From NCBI GenBank assembly GCA_035504415.1, contig DATJRY010000011.1, positions 620,001 to 684,000 of the forward strand: DNA of 64,000 nucleotides. Direction: 5' to 3'. The stretch's first letter is position 1. Every line of letters begins with the position of its first letter. Source of the DNA: Candidatus Sulfotelmatobacter sp. Lineage in GTDB: Bacteria > Vulcanimicrobiota > Vulcanimicrobiia > Vulcanimicrobiales > Vulcanimicrobiaceae. This document shows positions 7,976 through 16,281 of the stretch, one piece after another. The position numbers and the translations under genes are program-made. The notes beneath the pieces were generated by a model. It saw only the letters and a list, made by a program, of their open reading frames with translations, was not told the DNA's origin and ran no database searches.

Positions 7976-9931
7976 ATGCCGCTCATCGGCGCCTTGCTGA
8001 CCGCCACGCTCGTCGCCACCGCCGGCCCGAGTCCGAGTCCGAGCCCCAGCCCGACGCCGCCCGCGTCGATCGGGAACGTCACGGTCGTCACCGGCAGCCC
8101 GGAGTCGCTGCACAAAGCGCCGCAAGCGACGTCGGTCGTCAGCGCGAGCGCGCTGCAGGCCTCGACCGCGACCTCGCTCGACGCCGCGCTGCGCACGCTG
8201 CCGGGCTTCGATCGCAGTCGCGGCGACGCACCGTTCACCAACTACGGGCAGCTGCGGCTCTCGTTCGAAGGCGCGGGCCAGGATCGCGGCGCGCTGTTCG
8301 TCGACGGCATCCCCGCGCAAGACGGTTTCGGCGGTCAAGTCGACTGGAATCTGTACGCGCCGCTGAGCATCGCGCGCGGCGAGCTGTTGCGCGGTCCGGG
8401 CTCCGCCCTGTACGGCTCGGGCGCGATCGGCGGCGTGCTCTCGCTGACGACCACGCAACCCTCGCTGCAAGACGGCGGCGTCGTCGAGGGCAGCTACGGC
8501 GGCGAAGATCACGGCACGGCGGTGATGTCCTCGACTCAAGCCTTCGGCAGTTGGGCGAGCGCGATCACGCTTTCGTCGACGCGCCTGAGCTTCGGGGTCG
8601 TGCCGACCAACCTCGAAGAATCGATCGACCGGCCCGGCGTCTCGACCGCGGACACCGCGCACGTGCGCCTGCTGCACAGCGATCCCGGCAACTCGCTGGC
8701 GTTCGACGCCATCGTCGGCACCGACGCGCAGCAGGACGGTCAACCCAACGACGGCTTCTCGCGCAGCCTGGACCAGCTGGCCGCGACCTGGACGACCGGC
8801 ACGATCCAGACCTTCGCGCTGACCGCGTTCGCGCGCGAGACGAAGCTGACGAACTTGGCCGACAACACGACGACGCATCCGGGCGCGCTGCTCTACACGC
8901 AGTACGTGCCGACCTCGGACGCCGGCGTGCGCGCGCGCTGGGACGATCCCGTTCCCGGCGGCGCGTACTCGCTGATCGCCGAGCGGCACCTGGTGAGCGG
9001 CTGGAACGATCAGGTCTCCGGCGCGGGCGTCACGCAGAGCAACATCGCCGGGACGCAAGGCCTCGACGGCTTCGCGCTGCAGCGCACGTTCGAGGGCCGC
9101 TTCGGCGCGGTGCTCGGCGCGCGCTACGACGCCGTGCACACCGACGCGCTCGGACCGCGCGATGCCAACGCGATCTCGCCGCGGCTCGACACCAAGTACG
9201 ACCTCTCGCCGGCGACGACGATGCGCGCGGCGTACGGCACCGGCTTGCGGGCGCCGTTCCTCAACGAGCTGATCCGCAGCTACCGCATCGGCACCACGCT
9301 CTACGAGAACAACCCCGATCTGGCGCCCGAGCGCAGCCGCTCCGCACAGGTCGGGTTCGACGTCGCCTCGCCCGGTTCGCATTTGGCGGTCGACTACACC
9401 GGCACGATCGTGCACGACGCGCTGGGCTTCAGCACGATCTCACCGACGGTGCAGATGCGTTCGAACTTCGGCGAGACCGCGACCAACACGTTCACCGGTG
9501 ACTACCGGCGCGGCGGTCCGTGCGCCGACGTGCGTCTGTTCGGCGCGCTCAACCACGATCGCGTCACCCAAGGGACGCCGATCCAGATCGGCAAGCGGCT
9601 CGCCTACATCCCCGACGAAGCCGCCGCGGTCGACGTGGAGCGCACGACCGGACCGGTGACGGCCGCGGTCGAGCTCTCGTACAGCGGTCCGACCTTCGCC
9701 GACAGCTTGCAGCAGCAGCCGATCGGCACCGCGTTCCTGGTCGGCGAGCGAATCACGTATCAGTTCAAGAGCGGCACCTCGCTCGCGCTGGGCGTCGACA
9801 ACCTGACCGACCGCTACTACCTGACCTCGATCGATCGCGCGGGACCGCCCTCGTCGGTGACGCTGCGGCTGACGGTGCCGTGGGGCGCGCGAGCGGCCGA
9901 GGCGGTCAGGACGGCCGCGGCGTGCGGCTGA
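7976..9931 (+). CDS. TonB-dependent outer-membrane receptor
   Basis: 651 residues, typical for the family. An N-terminal signal segment (MPLIGALLTATLVATAG) is followed by a PSPSPSPSP linker, then a plug domain at about 35-150 (VVTGSPESL..., DAALRTLPGF, LFVDGIPAQDGF, RGPGSALYGSGAIGGVLSL) and a beta-barrel whose strands alternate aromatic and polar residues, with the familiar LRAPFLNEL...NPDLAPERS signature near 420-450 and DNLTDRYY close to the end. It transports a large or scarce nutrient (siderophore, cobalamin or carbohydrate) across the outer membrane using TonB energy. The substrate cannot be told. Its presence shows an outer membrane. It follows fni by 33 bases and has a strong GGGAGG site. 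Its 3' end overlaps the convergent Rieske gene by 26 bases. Confidence 0.93.
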   Translation: MPLIGALLTATLVATAGPSPSPSPSPTPPASIGNVTVVTGSPESLHKAPQATSVVSASALQASTATSLDAALRTLPGFDRSRGDAPFTNYGQLRLSFEGAGQDRGALFVDGIPAQDGFGGQVDWNLYAPLSIARGELLRGPGSALYGSGAIGGVLSLTTTQPSLQDGGVVEGSYGGEDHGTAVMSSTQAFGSWASAITLSSTRLSFGVVPTNLEESIDRPGVSTADTAHVRLLHSDPGNSLAFDAIVGTDAQQDGQPNDGFSRSLDQLAATWTTGTIQTFALTAFARETKLTNLADNTTTHPGALLYTQYVPTSDAGVRARWDDPVPGGAYSLIAERHLVSGWNDQVSGAGVTQSNIAGTQGLDGFALQRTFEGRFGAVLGARYDAVHTDALGPRDANAISPRLDTKYDLSPATTMRAAYGTGLRAPFLNELIRSYRIGTTLYENNPDLAPERSRSAQVGFDVASPGSHLAVDYTGTIVHDALGFSTISPTVQMRSNFGETATNTFTGDYRRGGPCADVRLFGALNHDRVTQGTPIQIGKRLAYIPDEAAAVDVERTTGPVTAAVELSYSGPTFADSLQQQPIGTAFLVGERITYQFKSGTSLALGVDNLTDRYYLTSIDRAGPPSSVTLRLTVPWGARAAEAVRTAAACG

Positions 9932-10229
9932 CCAGAACGTCCTCGCCCTCGACCTTGACCTCGTAGGCGGCGACGCGGGCGTACTCGCCCAGCGTCATCC
10001 CGCCGTCGGTGAGCCGAAACGTCCAGGCGTGCCAGGGACAGGTCACCTGCTCGCCCTCGATCCACCCCTCGGCCAACGGGCCGCCCTGATGCGGACAGGT
10101 GTTGTCCAAGGCGTAGTACCGGCCGCCGGAGTTGAACAGCGCGATCTCGCGCGCCCCGACCCACACTGCTTTCCCGGTCCCGGGCGCAAGGTCGGTCACG
10201 CGCGCCACCGCCACGAAGTCGTCGCTCAC
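9906..10229 (-). CDS. Rieske [2Fe-2S] ferredoxin-like protein
   Basis: 107 residues, a single stand-alone Rieske domain. Cluster ligands are Cys45-x-His47 in CPHQGG and Cys64-x2-His67 in CPWHAW, spaced as in NirD/BphF-type soluble Rieske proteins. These pass electrons to oxygenases or accompany nitrite reductase subunits in the cytoplasm. No oxygenase or reductase gene adjoins it, so the partner is unknown. The start chosen is the GTG at 10229; a longer reading to an ATG at 10361 would run through the rpsO promoter on the other strand and adds no conserved sequence. The 3' end overlaps the TonB receptor gene. Confidence 0.88.
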   Translation of the reverse strand: MSDDFVAVARVTDLAPGTGKAVWVGAREIALFNSGGRYYALDNTCPHQGGPLAEGWIEGEQVTCPWHAWTFRLTDGGMTLGEYARVAAYEVKVEGEDVLVSRTPRPS

Positions 10230-10272
10230 GCCCGCCCCGTTCCGCGCCGGCGGGGGCACGTCTTGCCGGTCG

Positions 10273-10301
10273 TTGCGGCAGGTGGCCGGGTCTGGTATGA
10301 T
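10273..10301 (+). promoter_or_regulatory. Housekeeping promoter for rpsO
   Basis: -35 TTGCGG at 10273-10278 and -10 TATGAT at 10296-10301 with an exact 17-base spacer. A G two bases upstream of the -10 (TGGTATGAT) gives a partial extended -10. Expected transcript start is near 10308, leaving a leader of about 60 bases before the rpsO GTG. This is one of the clearest sigma-70-type promoters in the window. Confidence 0.75.
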
Positions 10302-10369
10302 CCGTCGGTCGCCGTCGCGGGCCCACGGAGCCTGCAGACGCGCGAGTCGAAAGGAGCTCAAGTTTTCCC

Positions 10370-10639
10370 GTGCCCGTCTCCAAAGAAATCAAGGCCGAGC
10401 TGGCCACCAAGTATGGCCGCGGCCCGAACGACACCGGATCGGCCGACGTGCAGATCGCGATCCTGACCTCGTCGATCAACCAGCTGACCGAGCATCTCAA
10501 GGTCCACAAGAAGGACCATCACAGCCGCCGCGGCCTGCTCATGCAGGTCGGCCAGCGCCGCCGTCTGCTGGCGTACCTGCAGCACAAGGACCTCGAGCGC
10601 TACCGCAAGCTCATCGCCGACCTCGGTCTGCGCCGCTAA
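10370..10639 (+). CDS. rpsO: 30S ribosomal protein S15
   Basis: 89 residues, exactly the normal length. Conserved family segments are visible: [32 protein letters not shown] and the C-terminal RRRLLAYL...[12 protein letters not shown]15 binds 16S rRNA helices 20-22 early in assembly of the small-subunit platform. The GTG at 10370 is preceded by AAGGAG (10351-10356). It is followed by a terminator and then pnp, the classical rpsO-pnp order. Free S15 represses its own translation in several bacteria; the 60-base leader could host that, but no pseudoknot can be assigned by eye. Confidence 0.98.
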   Translation: MPVSKEIKAELATKYGRGPNDTGSADVQIAILTSSINQLTEHLKVHKKDHHSRRGLLMQVGQRRRLLAYLQHKDLERYRKLIADLGLRR

Positions 10640-10671
10640 CCGACCCCTCGCTTCACTCAGAACGCCGGTGC

Positions 10672-10708
10672 GTCCACGACGCGCCGGCGTTTCGTTTTCG
10701 CGTGCCCG
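10672..10708 (+). terminator. Intrinsic terminator after rpsO
   Basis: A 13-bp stem (10672-10684 with 10688-10700, one G-U pair) closed by the loop CAC, followed by TTCGTTTT. It sits 32 bases after the rpsO stop and before pnp, so it either ends the rpsO transcript or acts as an attenuator that lets some transcription reach pnp. Confidence 0.8.
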
Positions 10709-10740
10709 CCCGCTGAGCGGAGGCCGGTTTTGCGGGCGCG

Positions 10741-10806
10741 GCGAAGCGGGGCACGTTTACGAGTAGAAAAGTAAGCGAAAAACAGAAGCAAAATTTAGGA
10801 GAACCC
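10741..10806 (+). promoter_or_regulatory. A/T-rich leader with ribosome binding site of pnp
   Basis: A short purine/A-rich stretch (10757-10800), unusual in this GC-rich window, leads to TAGGAGA (10797-10803) just before the pnp GTG at 10807. It probably keeps the start region unfolded. A separate pnp promoter here is plausible but no clean -35/-10 pair is visible. Confidence 0.45.
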
Positions 10807-13089
10807 GTGCCAGAATCCGTCTCGCTCGAGATCGGAGGCCGCAGCCTGGTCATCGAGACTGGGGAGCTTGCCAAGCAAGCCAACGGCTCCGCCCTCGTCC
10901 GCTACGGCGATCAAATCGTCGTCCTCTGCGCCGCGACGGCGTCAGAGAAGCCCCGGGAAGGGATCGATTTCTTCCCCCTCACCTGCGACTACGAAGAGAA
11001 GATGTACGCAGCCGGCAAGATCCCGGGCGGCTACATCAAGCGTGAGGGCCGTCCCTCGGAGCACGCCGTGCTCAGCGCGCGTCAGATCGATCGCCCGATC
11101 CGCCCGCTCTTCCCCGACGGCTTCCGCAATGACGTCCAGATCATCGCGACCGTCCTCTCGACCGATCCGCAGCTCGACAGCGACACGGTCGCGGTCATCG
11201 CCGCCGGCGCGGCGCTCGCGGTCAGCGACATCCCGTTCCAGAAGAACGTCGCCTGCGTGCGCGTGGGCCGCGACGAGAACGGCAAGTACATCACCAACCC
11301 GACGCTCGAGCAGTACGAGACCGGCGGGATGGAAGTCGTCGTCGCCGGCACCGCCAACGACATCATGATGGTCGAAGGCGGCGCGAAGGAGATCAGCGAG
11401 GACGACCTCCTCGGCGCGGTCGAGTTCGCGCACGGCGAGATCAAGAAGATCGTCAAAGCGATCGACGAGCTCGCGAAGAAGGCCGGCAAGGCGAAGCGCG
11501 AGTACCCGCTGCTCGCGACCGACGAGCGGCTCGACAAGTGGATGCGCAAGAACTTCCAGAAGGAAGTCGCCAAGGCGATGCGCGTCGTCGACAAGCAAGA
11601 GCGCAACGCCGCCTTCGACGACCTCTCGCGCGAAGCCGCGCTGGCGAAGCTCGAGAAGAAGGCGGACCCCGTCGTCAAGTCGCTGATCGAAGATCCCAAG
11701 AACAAGGACTTCGAGAAGATCGTCAAGGCGATGGAAGAGGACGAGCTGCGCACGATGGTGGTGGACGAGAAGATCCGCCCCGACGGCCGCAAGCCCGACG
11801 AGATCCGCCCCATTTGGTGCAAGACGCACTACGTTCCGCGCGTGCACGGCTCCGGCGTGTTCACCCGCGGTCAGACGCAGGTCTTCACCGCCGCGACGCT
11901 GGGCTCGATCAGCGACGAGCAGCGCCTGGACGGGATCCTCGCGATCCCCAACAAGCGCTACATGCACTACTACAACTTCCCGCCGTACTCGGTCGGTGAG
12001 ACGCGTCCGATGCGTTCGCCGGGCCGCCGCGAGATCGGTCACGGCATGCTCGCCGAGCGCGCGCTGGTTCCGGTGCTGCCGCCCGAGGACGAGTTCCCCT
12101 ACACGCTGCGCCTGATCAGCGAAGTGCTCGAGTCCAACGGCTCCTCGTCGATGGCCTCGGTGTGCGGCTCGACGCTGGCGCTGCTCGATGCGGGCGTGCC
12201 GATCAAGGGCCACGTCGCGGGCGTCGCGATGGGCCTGATCATGAAGGGCAAGGACTACGCGATCCTCACCGACATCCAGGGGCTCGAGGACGCGCTGGGC
12301 GAGATGGACTTCAAGGTCGCCGGCACGACCGACGGCATCACTGCGATCCAGATGGACATCAAGGTCGCGGGTATCACGCTCGAGATCATGCGCAAGGCGC
12401 TGGCCGAGGCCAAGAAGTCGCGCTTGTTCATCATCGGCAAGTTGAAAGACACGATCGCCGAGCCGCGCAAGGAGCTCTCCGAGTTCGCGCCGCGCATGAT
12501 CGTGGTCAACATCAACCCCGACAAGATCAAGGACGTGATCGGCCCCGGCGGCAAGGTCATCAACAAGATCGTCGCCGACACCGGCGTGAAGATCGACATC
12601 GAGAACGATGGTCGCGTCTTCATCGCCGGCGCGAACGCGGCGGGCGCCGAGAAGGCCAAGCAGATGGTCGAGGCGCTCACCAAGGAAGTGAAGGCCGGCG
12701 AAACCTACCTGGGCACCGTGACGCGACTGATGAACTTCGGTGCGTTCGTCGCGATTCTGCCCGGCAAGGAAGGCCTGGTGCACATCTCGCAGCTCGCGCC
12801 GCAGCGCGTCGAGCGCGTCGAGGACGTCGTCAAGATCGGTGACCAGATCATGGTCAAGGTGATCGAGATCGACTCGCAAGGCCGCATCAACCTGAGCCGC
12901 AAGGCGCTGCTGACCGGCGAAACCGGCGGCTCCAACGGCGCTCCGGCGCCGCGCGCCGAGCGCGAGGGCGAACCCGCTCCCGCCGGCGCGCGCAACGGCG
13001 CGCCGCGCGGCGATGCGCCGCGTCCCGACCGTGAGAGCGGCGAGGGCGAACGCCGCCGCCGCCGGCCGCGCCCGCGCCCGTCGGAATAA
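10807..13089 (+). CDS. pnp: Polyribonucleotide nucleotidyltransferase (PNPase)
   Basis: 760 residues. Phosphorolytic 3'-5' RNase and core subunit of the RNA degradosome; a trimer in the cytoplasm. Order of domains: first RNase PH domain (about 1-230), an all-helical linker (240-320), second RNase PH domain (330-550) with [23 protein letters not shown]-type active-site segments, KH domain with GPGG at 579-582, S1 domain at 631-705 ([13 protein letters not shown]...GLVHISQL), and an Ala/Arg/Pro-rich tail of about 55 residues. The tail is longer than in E. coli and may bind RNA or partners. The GTG start is fixed by TAGGAGA. The gene follows rpsO, as in most bacteria. Confidence 0.98.
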   Translation: [760 protein letters not shown]

Positions 13090-13113
13090 ACGGCGCAGAC
13101 AGGGGAATCCCGG

Positions 13114-13139
13114 GAGAGCTCGTCGCAGGACGGGCTCTC
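13114..13139 (+). terminator. Hairpin between pnp and the thioredoxin-like gene
   Basis: GAGAGCTCGTC, loop GCAG, GACGGGCTCTC: an 11-bp stem with one G-U pair, 24 bases after the pnp stop. No U run follows; the next gene's ATG (13143) comes four bases later. It may end pnp transcripts, protect their 3' end, or control the downstream start. Confidence 0.5.
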
Positions 13140-13142
13140 TTC

Positions 13143-13691
13143 ATGTTCCGCCCGTTCCTGGCGTGCGCGCTCGGTCTGGTGCTCCTCGGCGTCGCGCGCC
13201 ACCCGTCCACGATCTTCGATCTCGCCGACGCGGTCGGCAAGCCCGCGCCGGCGATCACGCTGCTCGTCGACGGCGGCCAACCGCTCTCGCTGGCCAGCCT
13301 GCGCGGCGAGCCGACCTACGTGTTCCTGTTCGCCTCGTGGTGCGGTCCGTGCCAGTTGGCGATGCCGTTCGTGCGGGCCGACTACGCGCGCTTCGGCGAA
13401 CGCGTGCGGTTCCTCGGCGTCGACGTGCTCGACGAACCCGGCGCCGCGCGAGCCGCGATCGCCAAAGACGCGCTGCCGTTTCCGGTCGCGATCTATCCGA
13501 TCGACGAGCTCGACGCGACGATCGCGCCGGTCATGCAGCTGCAAGCGGGGATGAAGTACGAGATCCCGACCGACTTCTTGCTCGACGCGAGCGGCGTCGT
13601 GCGCTACGTGTGGCACGGGCTGGCCGTCGGCACCGACGGCTCGCCGCAAGACGTCTTGCCGTCGTATCTGGCCAAGCTCGGTATCGAGTGA
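13143..13691 (+). CDS. TlpA/ResA-like thiol-disulfide oxidoreductase
   Basis: 182 residues with a hydrophobic N-terminus (residues 3-18) that acts as signal or anchor, so the domain faces the periplasm. The thioredoxin-fold redox motif is WCGPC (Cys67, Cys70), preceded by the TlpA-type lead-in GKPAPAITL and LRGEPTYVFLFASW; PTDFLLD near residue 140 contains the conserved cis-proline region. The family reduces or oxidises cysteines of exported proteins, for example in cytochrome c maturation. No cytochrome gene is nearby. The ATG lies directly after a hairpin, so a slightly later start cannot be excluded. Confidence 0.85.
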   Translation: MFRPFLACALGLVLLGVARHPSTIFDLADAVGKPAPAITLLVDGGQPLSLASLRGEPTYVFLFASWCGPCQLAMPFVRADYARFGERVRFLGVDVLDEPGAARAAIAKDALPFPVAIYPIDELDATIAPVMQLQAGMKYEIPTDFLLDASGVVRYVWHGLAVGTDGSPQDVLPSYLAKLGIE

Positions 13692-13695
13692 GCCG

Positions 13696-14205
13696 ATGAG
13701 GGCCGGCGTGCAGATTCGCCCCAAGGGCGAGCGCGACGTCGACGCCGTGGTCGCGCTGCAGGGCGAGGTCGCGCGTGAAGGCCGCTGGATCGCGACCGAG
13801 TGGCCGTTCGACGTCGCCGCGCGCGTGCGCGCGCAGCGCGATGCGCTGCTGACGCGGCGCAGCGTCGGGTGGATCGCCGAGGACACCGGCACGTGCGTGG
13901 GCGACCTGACCGTCTTCGGCGTCGACGCCGACGAGCCGGAGCTGGGGATGGTCGTCGCGGCCAGCCATCGCGGTCAGGGCATCGGACGCGCGCTGCTCGA
14001 AGCAGCGCTGGCGTGGGCGCGCGCGAACGGCAAGACGGCGCTGCGGCTCGCGGTGTTCCCCGACAACGACGTCGCGCGCGCGCTCTACCGCATCGCCGGC
14101 TTCACCGAGATCGGCGTCAAAGCCGCCGCCATCCCACGCAACGACGGCAGCAAACGCGACGTCGTGCTGATGCGGCACGACCTCGCACCGCCGCCGAACC
14201 ACTAG
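13696..14205 (+). CDS. GNAT family N-acetyltransferase
   Basis: 169 residues. Acetyl-CoA pyrophosphate-binding motif A is RGQGIGRALLEAAL (from Arg92), followed by the typical LRLAVFPDNDVARALYRIAGF, where the tyrosine supports catalysis. It resembles the broad phosphinothricin/ribosomal-protein-like acetyltransferase group; the acceptor cannot be named. The ATG at 13696 lies four bases after the thioredoxin-like gene, so the two form one transcript. It converges with the MarR gene, three bases apart. Confidence 0.88.
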   Translation: MRAGVQIRPKGERDVDAVVALQGEVAREGRWIATEWPFDVAARVRAQRDALLTRRSVGWIAEDTGTCVGDLTVFGVDADEPELGMVVAASHRGQGIGRALLEAALAWARANGKTALRLAVFPDNDVARALYRIAGFTEIGVKAAAIPRNDGSKRDVVLMRHDLAPPPNH

Positions 14206-14208
14206 CCG

Positions 14209-14640
14209 CTATCCGGCGGAGATGCGCTGCAGGAGCGCCGCGAGCACGCGGCGCTCCTCGGGCGAGAGGTCGGCGGCGAACAGCTCTTCGCTGGCCAACA
14301 CCTGCGGCGTGGCCGCCGCCAGCGCGGCGCGCCCGTCGGGCGTCAGCGTCGGAATGACCGTGCGGCGGTCGTCCGGACGCGACTCGCGACGGACTAACCC
14401 GCGGCGTTCGAGCTGGTCGACCAGCCGCACCATCGTCGAGCGGTCGGCGCCCAGCGCGTCGGCGATCTCGCCCTGGCCGATCCCGGGCTGCGCCTCGATC
14501 GTCGCCAAGACGCCGAACAGCATCGGGCTCAGGCCGTCGACCTCGCGGGCGAAGGCGGCGAAGGCCCGCAGCTGGGCCCGGCGCAGGTGATAGCCCAGCA
14601 GCCCGTCCAGGCGCGAGCCGGTCGTCGGGCGTTGTGTCAC
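14209..14640 (-). CDS. MarR family transcriptional regulator
   Basis: 143 residues, normal size. Winged helix-turn-helix: LSPMLFGVLATIEAQPGIGQGEIADALGADRSTMVRLVDQLERRGLVRRESRPDDRR shows helices, recognition helix and wing (split here only by reading; positions about 38-95). The dimerisation helices are at both ends. MarR proteins repress nearby genes and let go on binding small phenolic or lipophilic ligands. It is divergent from a CoA ligase of the aromatic-acid type with a 54-base gap, so it most likely controls that operon and itself. Confidence 0.92.
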   Translation of the reverse strand: MTQRPTTGSRLDGLLGYHLRRAQLRAFAAFAREVDGLSPMLFGVLATIEAQPGIGQGEIADALGADRSTMVRLVDQLERRGLVRRESRPDDRRTVIPTLTPDGRAALAAATPQVLASEELFAADLSPEERRVLAALLQRISAG

Positions 14641-14694
14641 CGGTCGGGCCTTCGCGCGGCACGCCTCGGCGGCCTCGGCGGCGAAGCACCGCGT
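14641..14694. promoter_or_regulatory. Divergent promoter/operator region between marR and CoA ligase genes
   Basis: 54 bases must contain both promoters and the presumed MarR operator. A direct repeat, CTCGGCGG CCTCGGCGG, lies at 14666-14683. No convincing -10/-35 pair or palindrome is visible, so operator placement is open. Confidence 0.35.
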
Positions 14695-16281
14695 GTGGAC
14701 CGCAGCGACTACCTGTTCGAACCCGCCGGTGACCGCGCGGCCCTGCGCGGCCTGACGTCACGCGCCGCGCTGGCGGCGACGGCGGCAAGCGTTCCCGGCG
14801 GCCTGGCCTACGTCGACGGACCGCTGCGGCTGACCTGGCGCGACGTCGCCGAGCGCGTCGTCGCGTTGGCGGACGCGCTGGCCGCCGGCGGCATCGGCGC
14901 CGGCGACGTCGTCGGCGTCCACCTGCAGAACAGCGCCGCCTACGCGATCGCCCACCTCGCGCTGGCGGACCTGGGCGCGGTGACGCTGCCGCTGCACGCG
15001 CCCTATCGCGCCGCCGAGCTGGTGCAGCTGCTGGCGGCGACCGACGCCGTCGCGTGCGTGCTCGCCGGCGAGAGCGCGAGCACGCTGGCCGCGCGGCGCG
15101 GCGAGCTGCCGGCGTTGCTCGCGCTCGTGCAGGTCGACTACGACACGGCGGCGTTCGCGATCGACGGCCGCGTCGGCCCGGCGCGCGCACGACCCGCGCG
15201 CATCGATCCCGACGCGCCGTTCGCGCTGGTGCCGACCAGCGGCACCGAGTCGCCGGCGCCCAAACTCTGCATGCACGCGCACGACGGGCTGCTCTCGAAC
15301 GCGCAGGCGTTCCGCGAGGAGACCGGCACGCAGCCCGGCGAGGTGATGATCGTCGGCAGCGGCTACACGCACCTGTTCGGTCTGCTCGGACTGCACCTGG
15401 CGCTGCTCGCCGGCGCGACGCTGCTCGCGCTGCGCCGTTTCGAGGCCCGCGCGTTTCTCGCCTTGGCCGCGAACGAAGGTGCGACGCGCGCGTGGGCCGT
15501 GCCGGCGCAGCTGGTCGACCTGCTCGCCGCCGCGTCCGATGCGCCGCGCGTGCAGGTGCGCGAGATCCGCACCGCCGGCGCCGCCGTCGGCGCCGAGCTG
15601 GTCGGCAAATTGCGCGCGGCGTTCGGCGCCGACGTCACCGTGCACTGGGGGATGAGCGAGCTGGGCGGCGGGATCACCACCTACGGCCGCGATCCGCTCG
15701 CGGTGCCCGGCGCGATCGGGCTGCCGATCGCGCACGCGCAGGTGCGCATCGCACGCGAGGACGGCAGCGAAGCGGCCGCGGGCGAGACCGGTGAGCTGTG
15801 GTACCGGCGCGCCGATCTGTTCCGCGGCTACTACCGCGCCGCCGACAAGACCGCGTCGGCGGTGACCGCCGACGGCTGGCTGCGCACCGGCGATCTGGCC
15901 TCGCGCGACGCAGACGGAGTCGTGCGCTTCGACGGGCGCGCCAAGGACATCGTCAACCGCGGCGGCTTCAAGATCGGCGTCGTCGAGCTGGAGAGCGCGC
16001 TGAGCGACCATCCGGCGATCCGGCGCTGCGCCGTCGTCGCGGTCCCCGACGCGCGGCTCGGCGAAAAAGCCTGTCTGATCGTCGAGCTGCACCCCGACGC
16101 GGCGCTCGTGCCGACGGACGTCGCCGCGTTCCTCGACGCGCGCGGGATCGCGAAGTACAAGTGGCCCGAGCATCTGCTGGTGCTCGACGCGTTGCCGATG
16201 ACGGCCACCAACAAGGTCGCCAAGGGCACGTTGCGCGAGTTGGCGCTGGCGCACTGCGCGCAGCCGGCCGGAGTACCGTGA
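14695..16281 (+). CDS. AMP-dependent acyl/aryl-CoA ligase
   Basis: 528 residues. Adenylate-forming enzyme: an acid is activated with ATP to the acyl-adenylate and then joined to CoA. The phosphate loop is an unusual variant, TSGTESPAPK from Thr181, instead of TSGTTGxPK; this form is seen in cyclohexanecarboxylate- and dihydroxybenzoate-type ligases. Later motifs are WGMSELGG, the ELWYRRADLFRGYY motif, GWLRTGDL, and the C-terminal catalytic lysine in TNKVAKGTL. The GTG at 14695 gives the natural start VDRSDYLFEP; the open frame upstream runs into marR. Its stop overlaps the next start (TGATG). The divergent MarR gene suggests induction by an aromatic or cyclic acid. Confidence 0.88.
   Translation: MDRSDYLFEPAGDRAALRGLTSRAALAATAASVPGGLAYVDGPLRLTWRDVAERVVALADALAAGGIGAGDVVGVHLQNSAAYAIAHLALADLGAVTLPLHAPYRAAELVQLLAATDAVACVLAGESASTLAARRGELPALLALVQVDYDTAAFAIDGRVGPARARPARIDPDAPFALVPTSGTESPAPKLCMHAHDGLLSNAQAFREETGTQPGEVMIVGSGYTHLFGLLGLHLALLAGATLLALRRFEARAFLALAANEGATRAWAVPAQLVDLLAAASDAPRVQVREIRTAGAAVGAELVGKLRAAFGADVTVHWGMSELGGGITTYGRDPLAVPGAIGLPIAHAQVRIAREDGSEAAAGETGELWYRRADLFRGYYRAADKTASAVTADGWLRTGDLASRDADGVVRFDGRAKDIVNRGGFKIGVVELESALSDHPAIRRCAVVAVPDARLGEKACLIVELHPDAALVPTDVAAFLDARGIAKYKWPEHLLVLDALPMTATNKVAKGTLRELALAHCAQPAGVP

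Noticed and set aside
10942-12879. 645-residue minus-strand open frame opposite pnp
   Set aside because: Shadow frame rich in Leu/Asp/Arg/His from pnp codons; pnp is certain.
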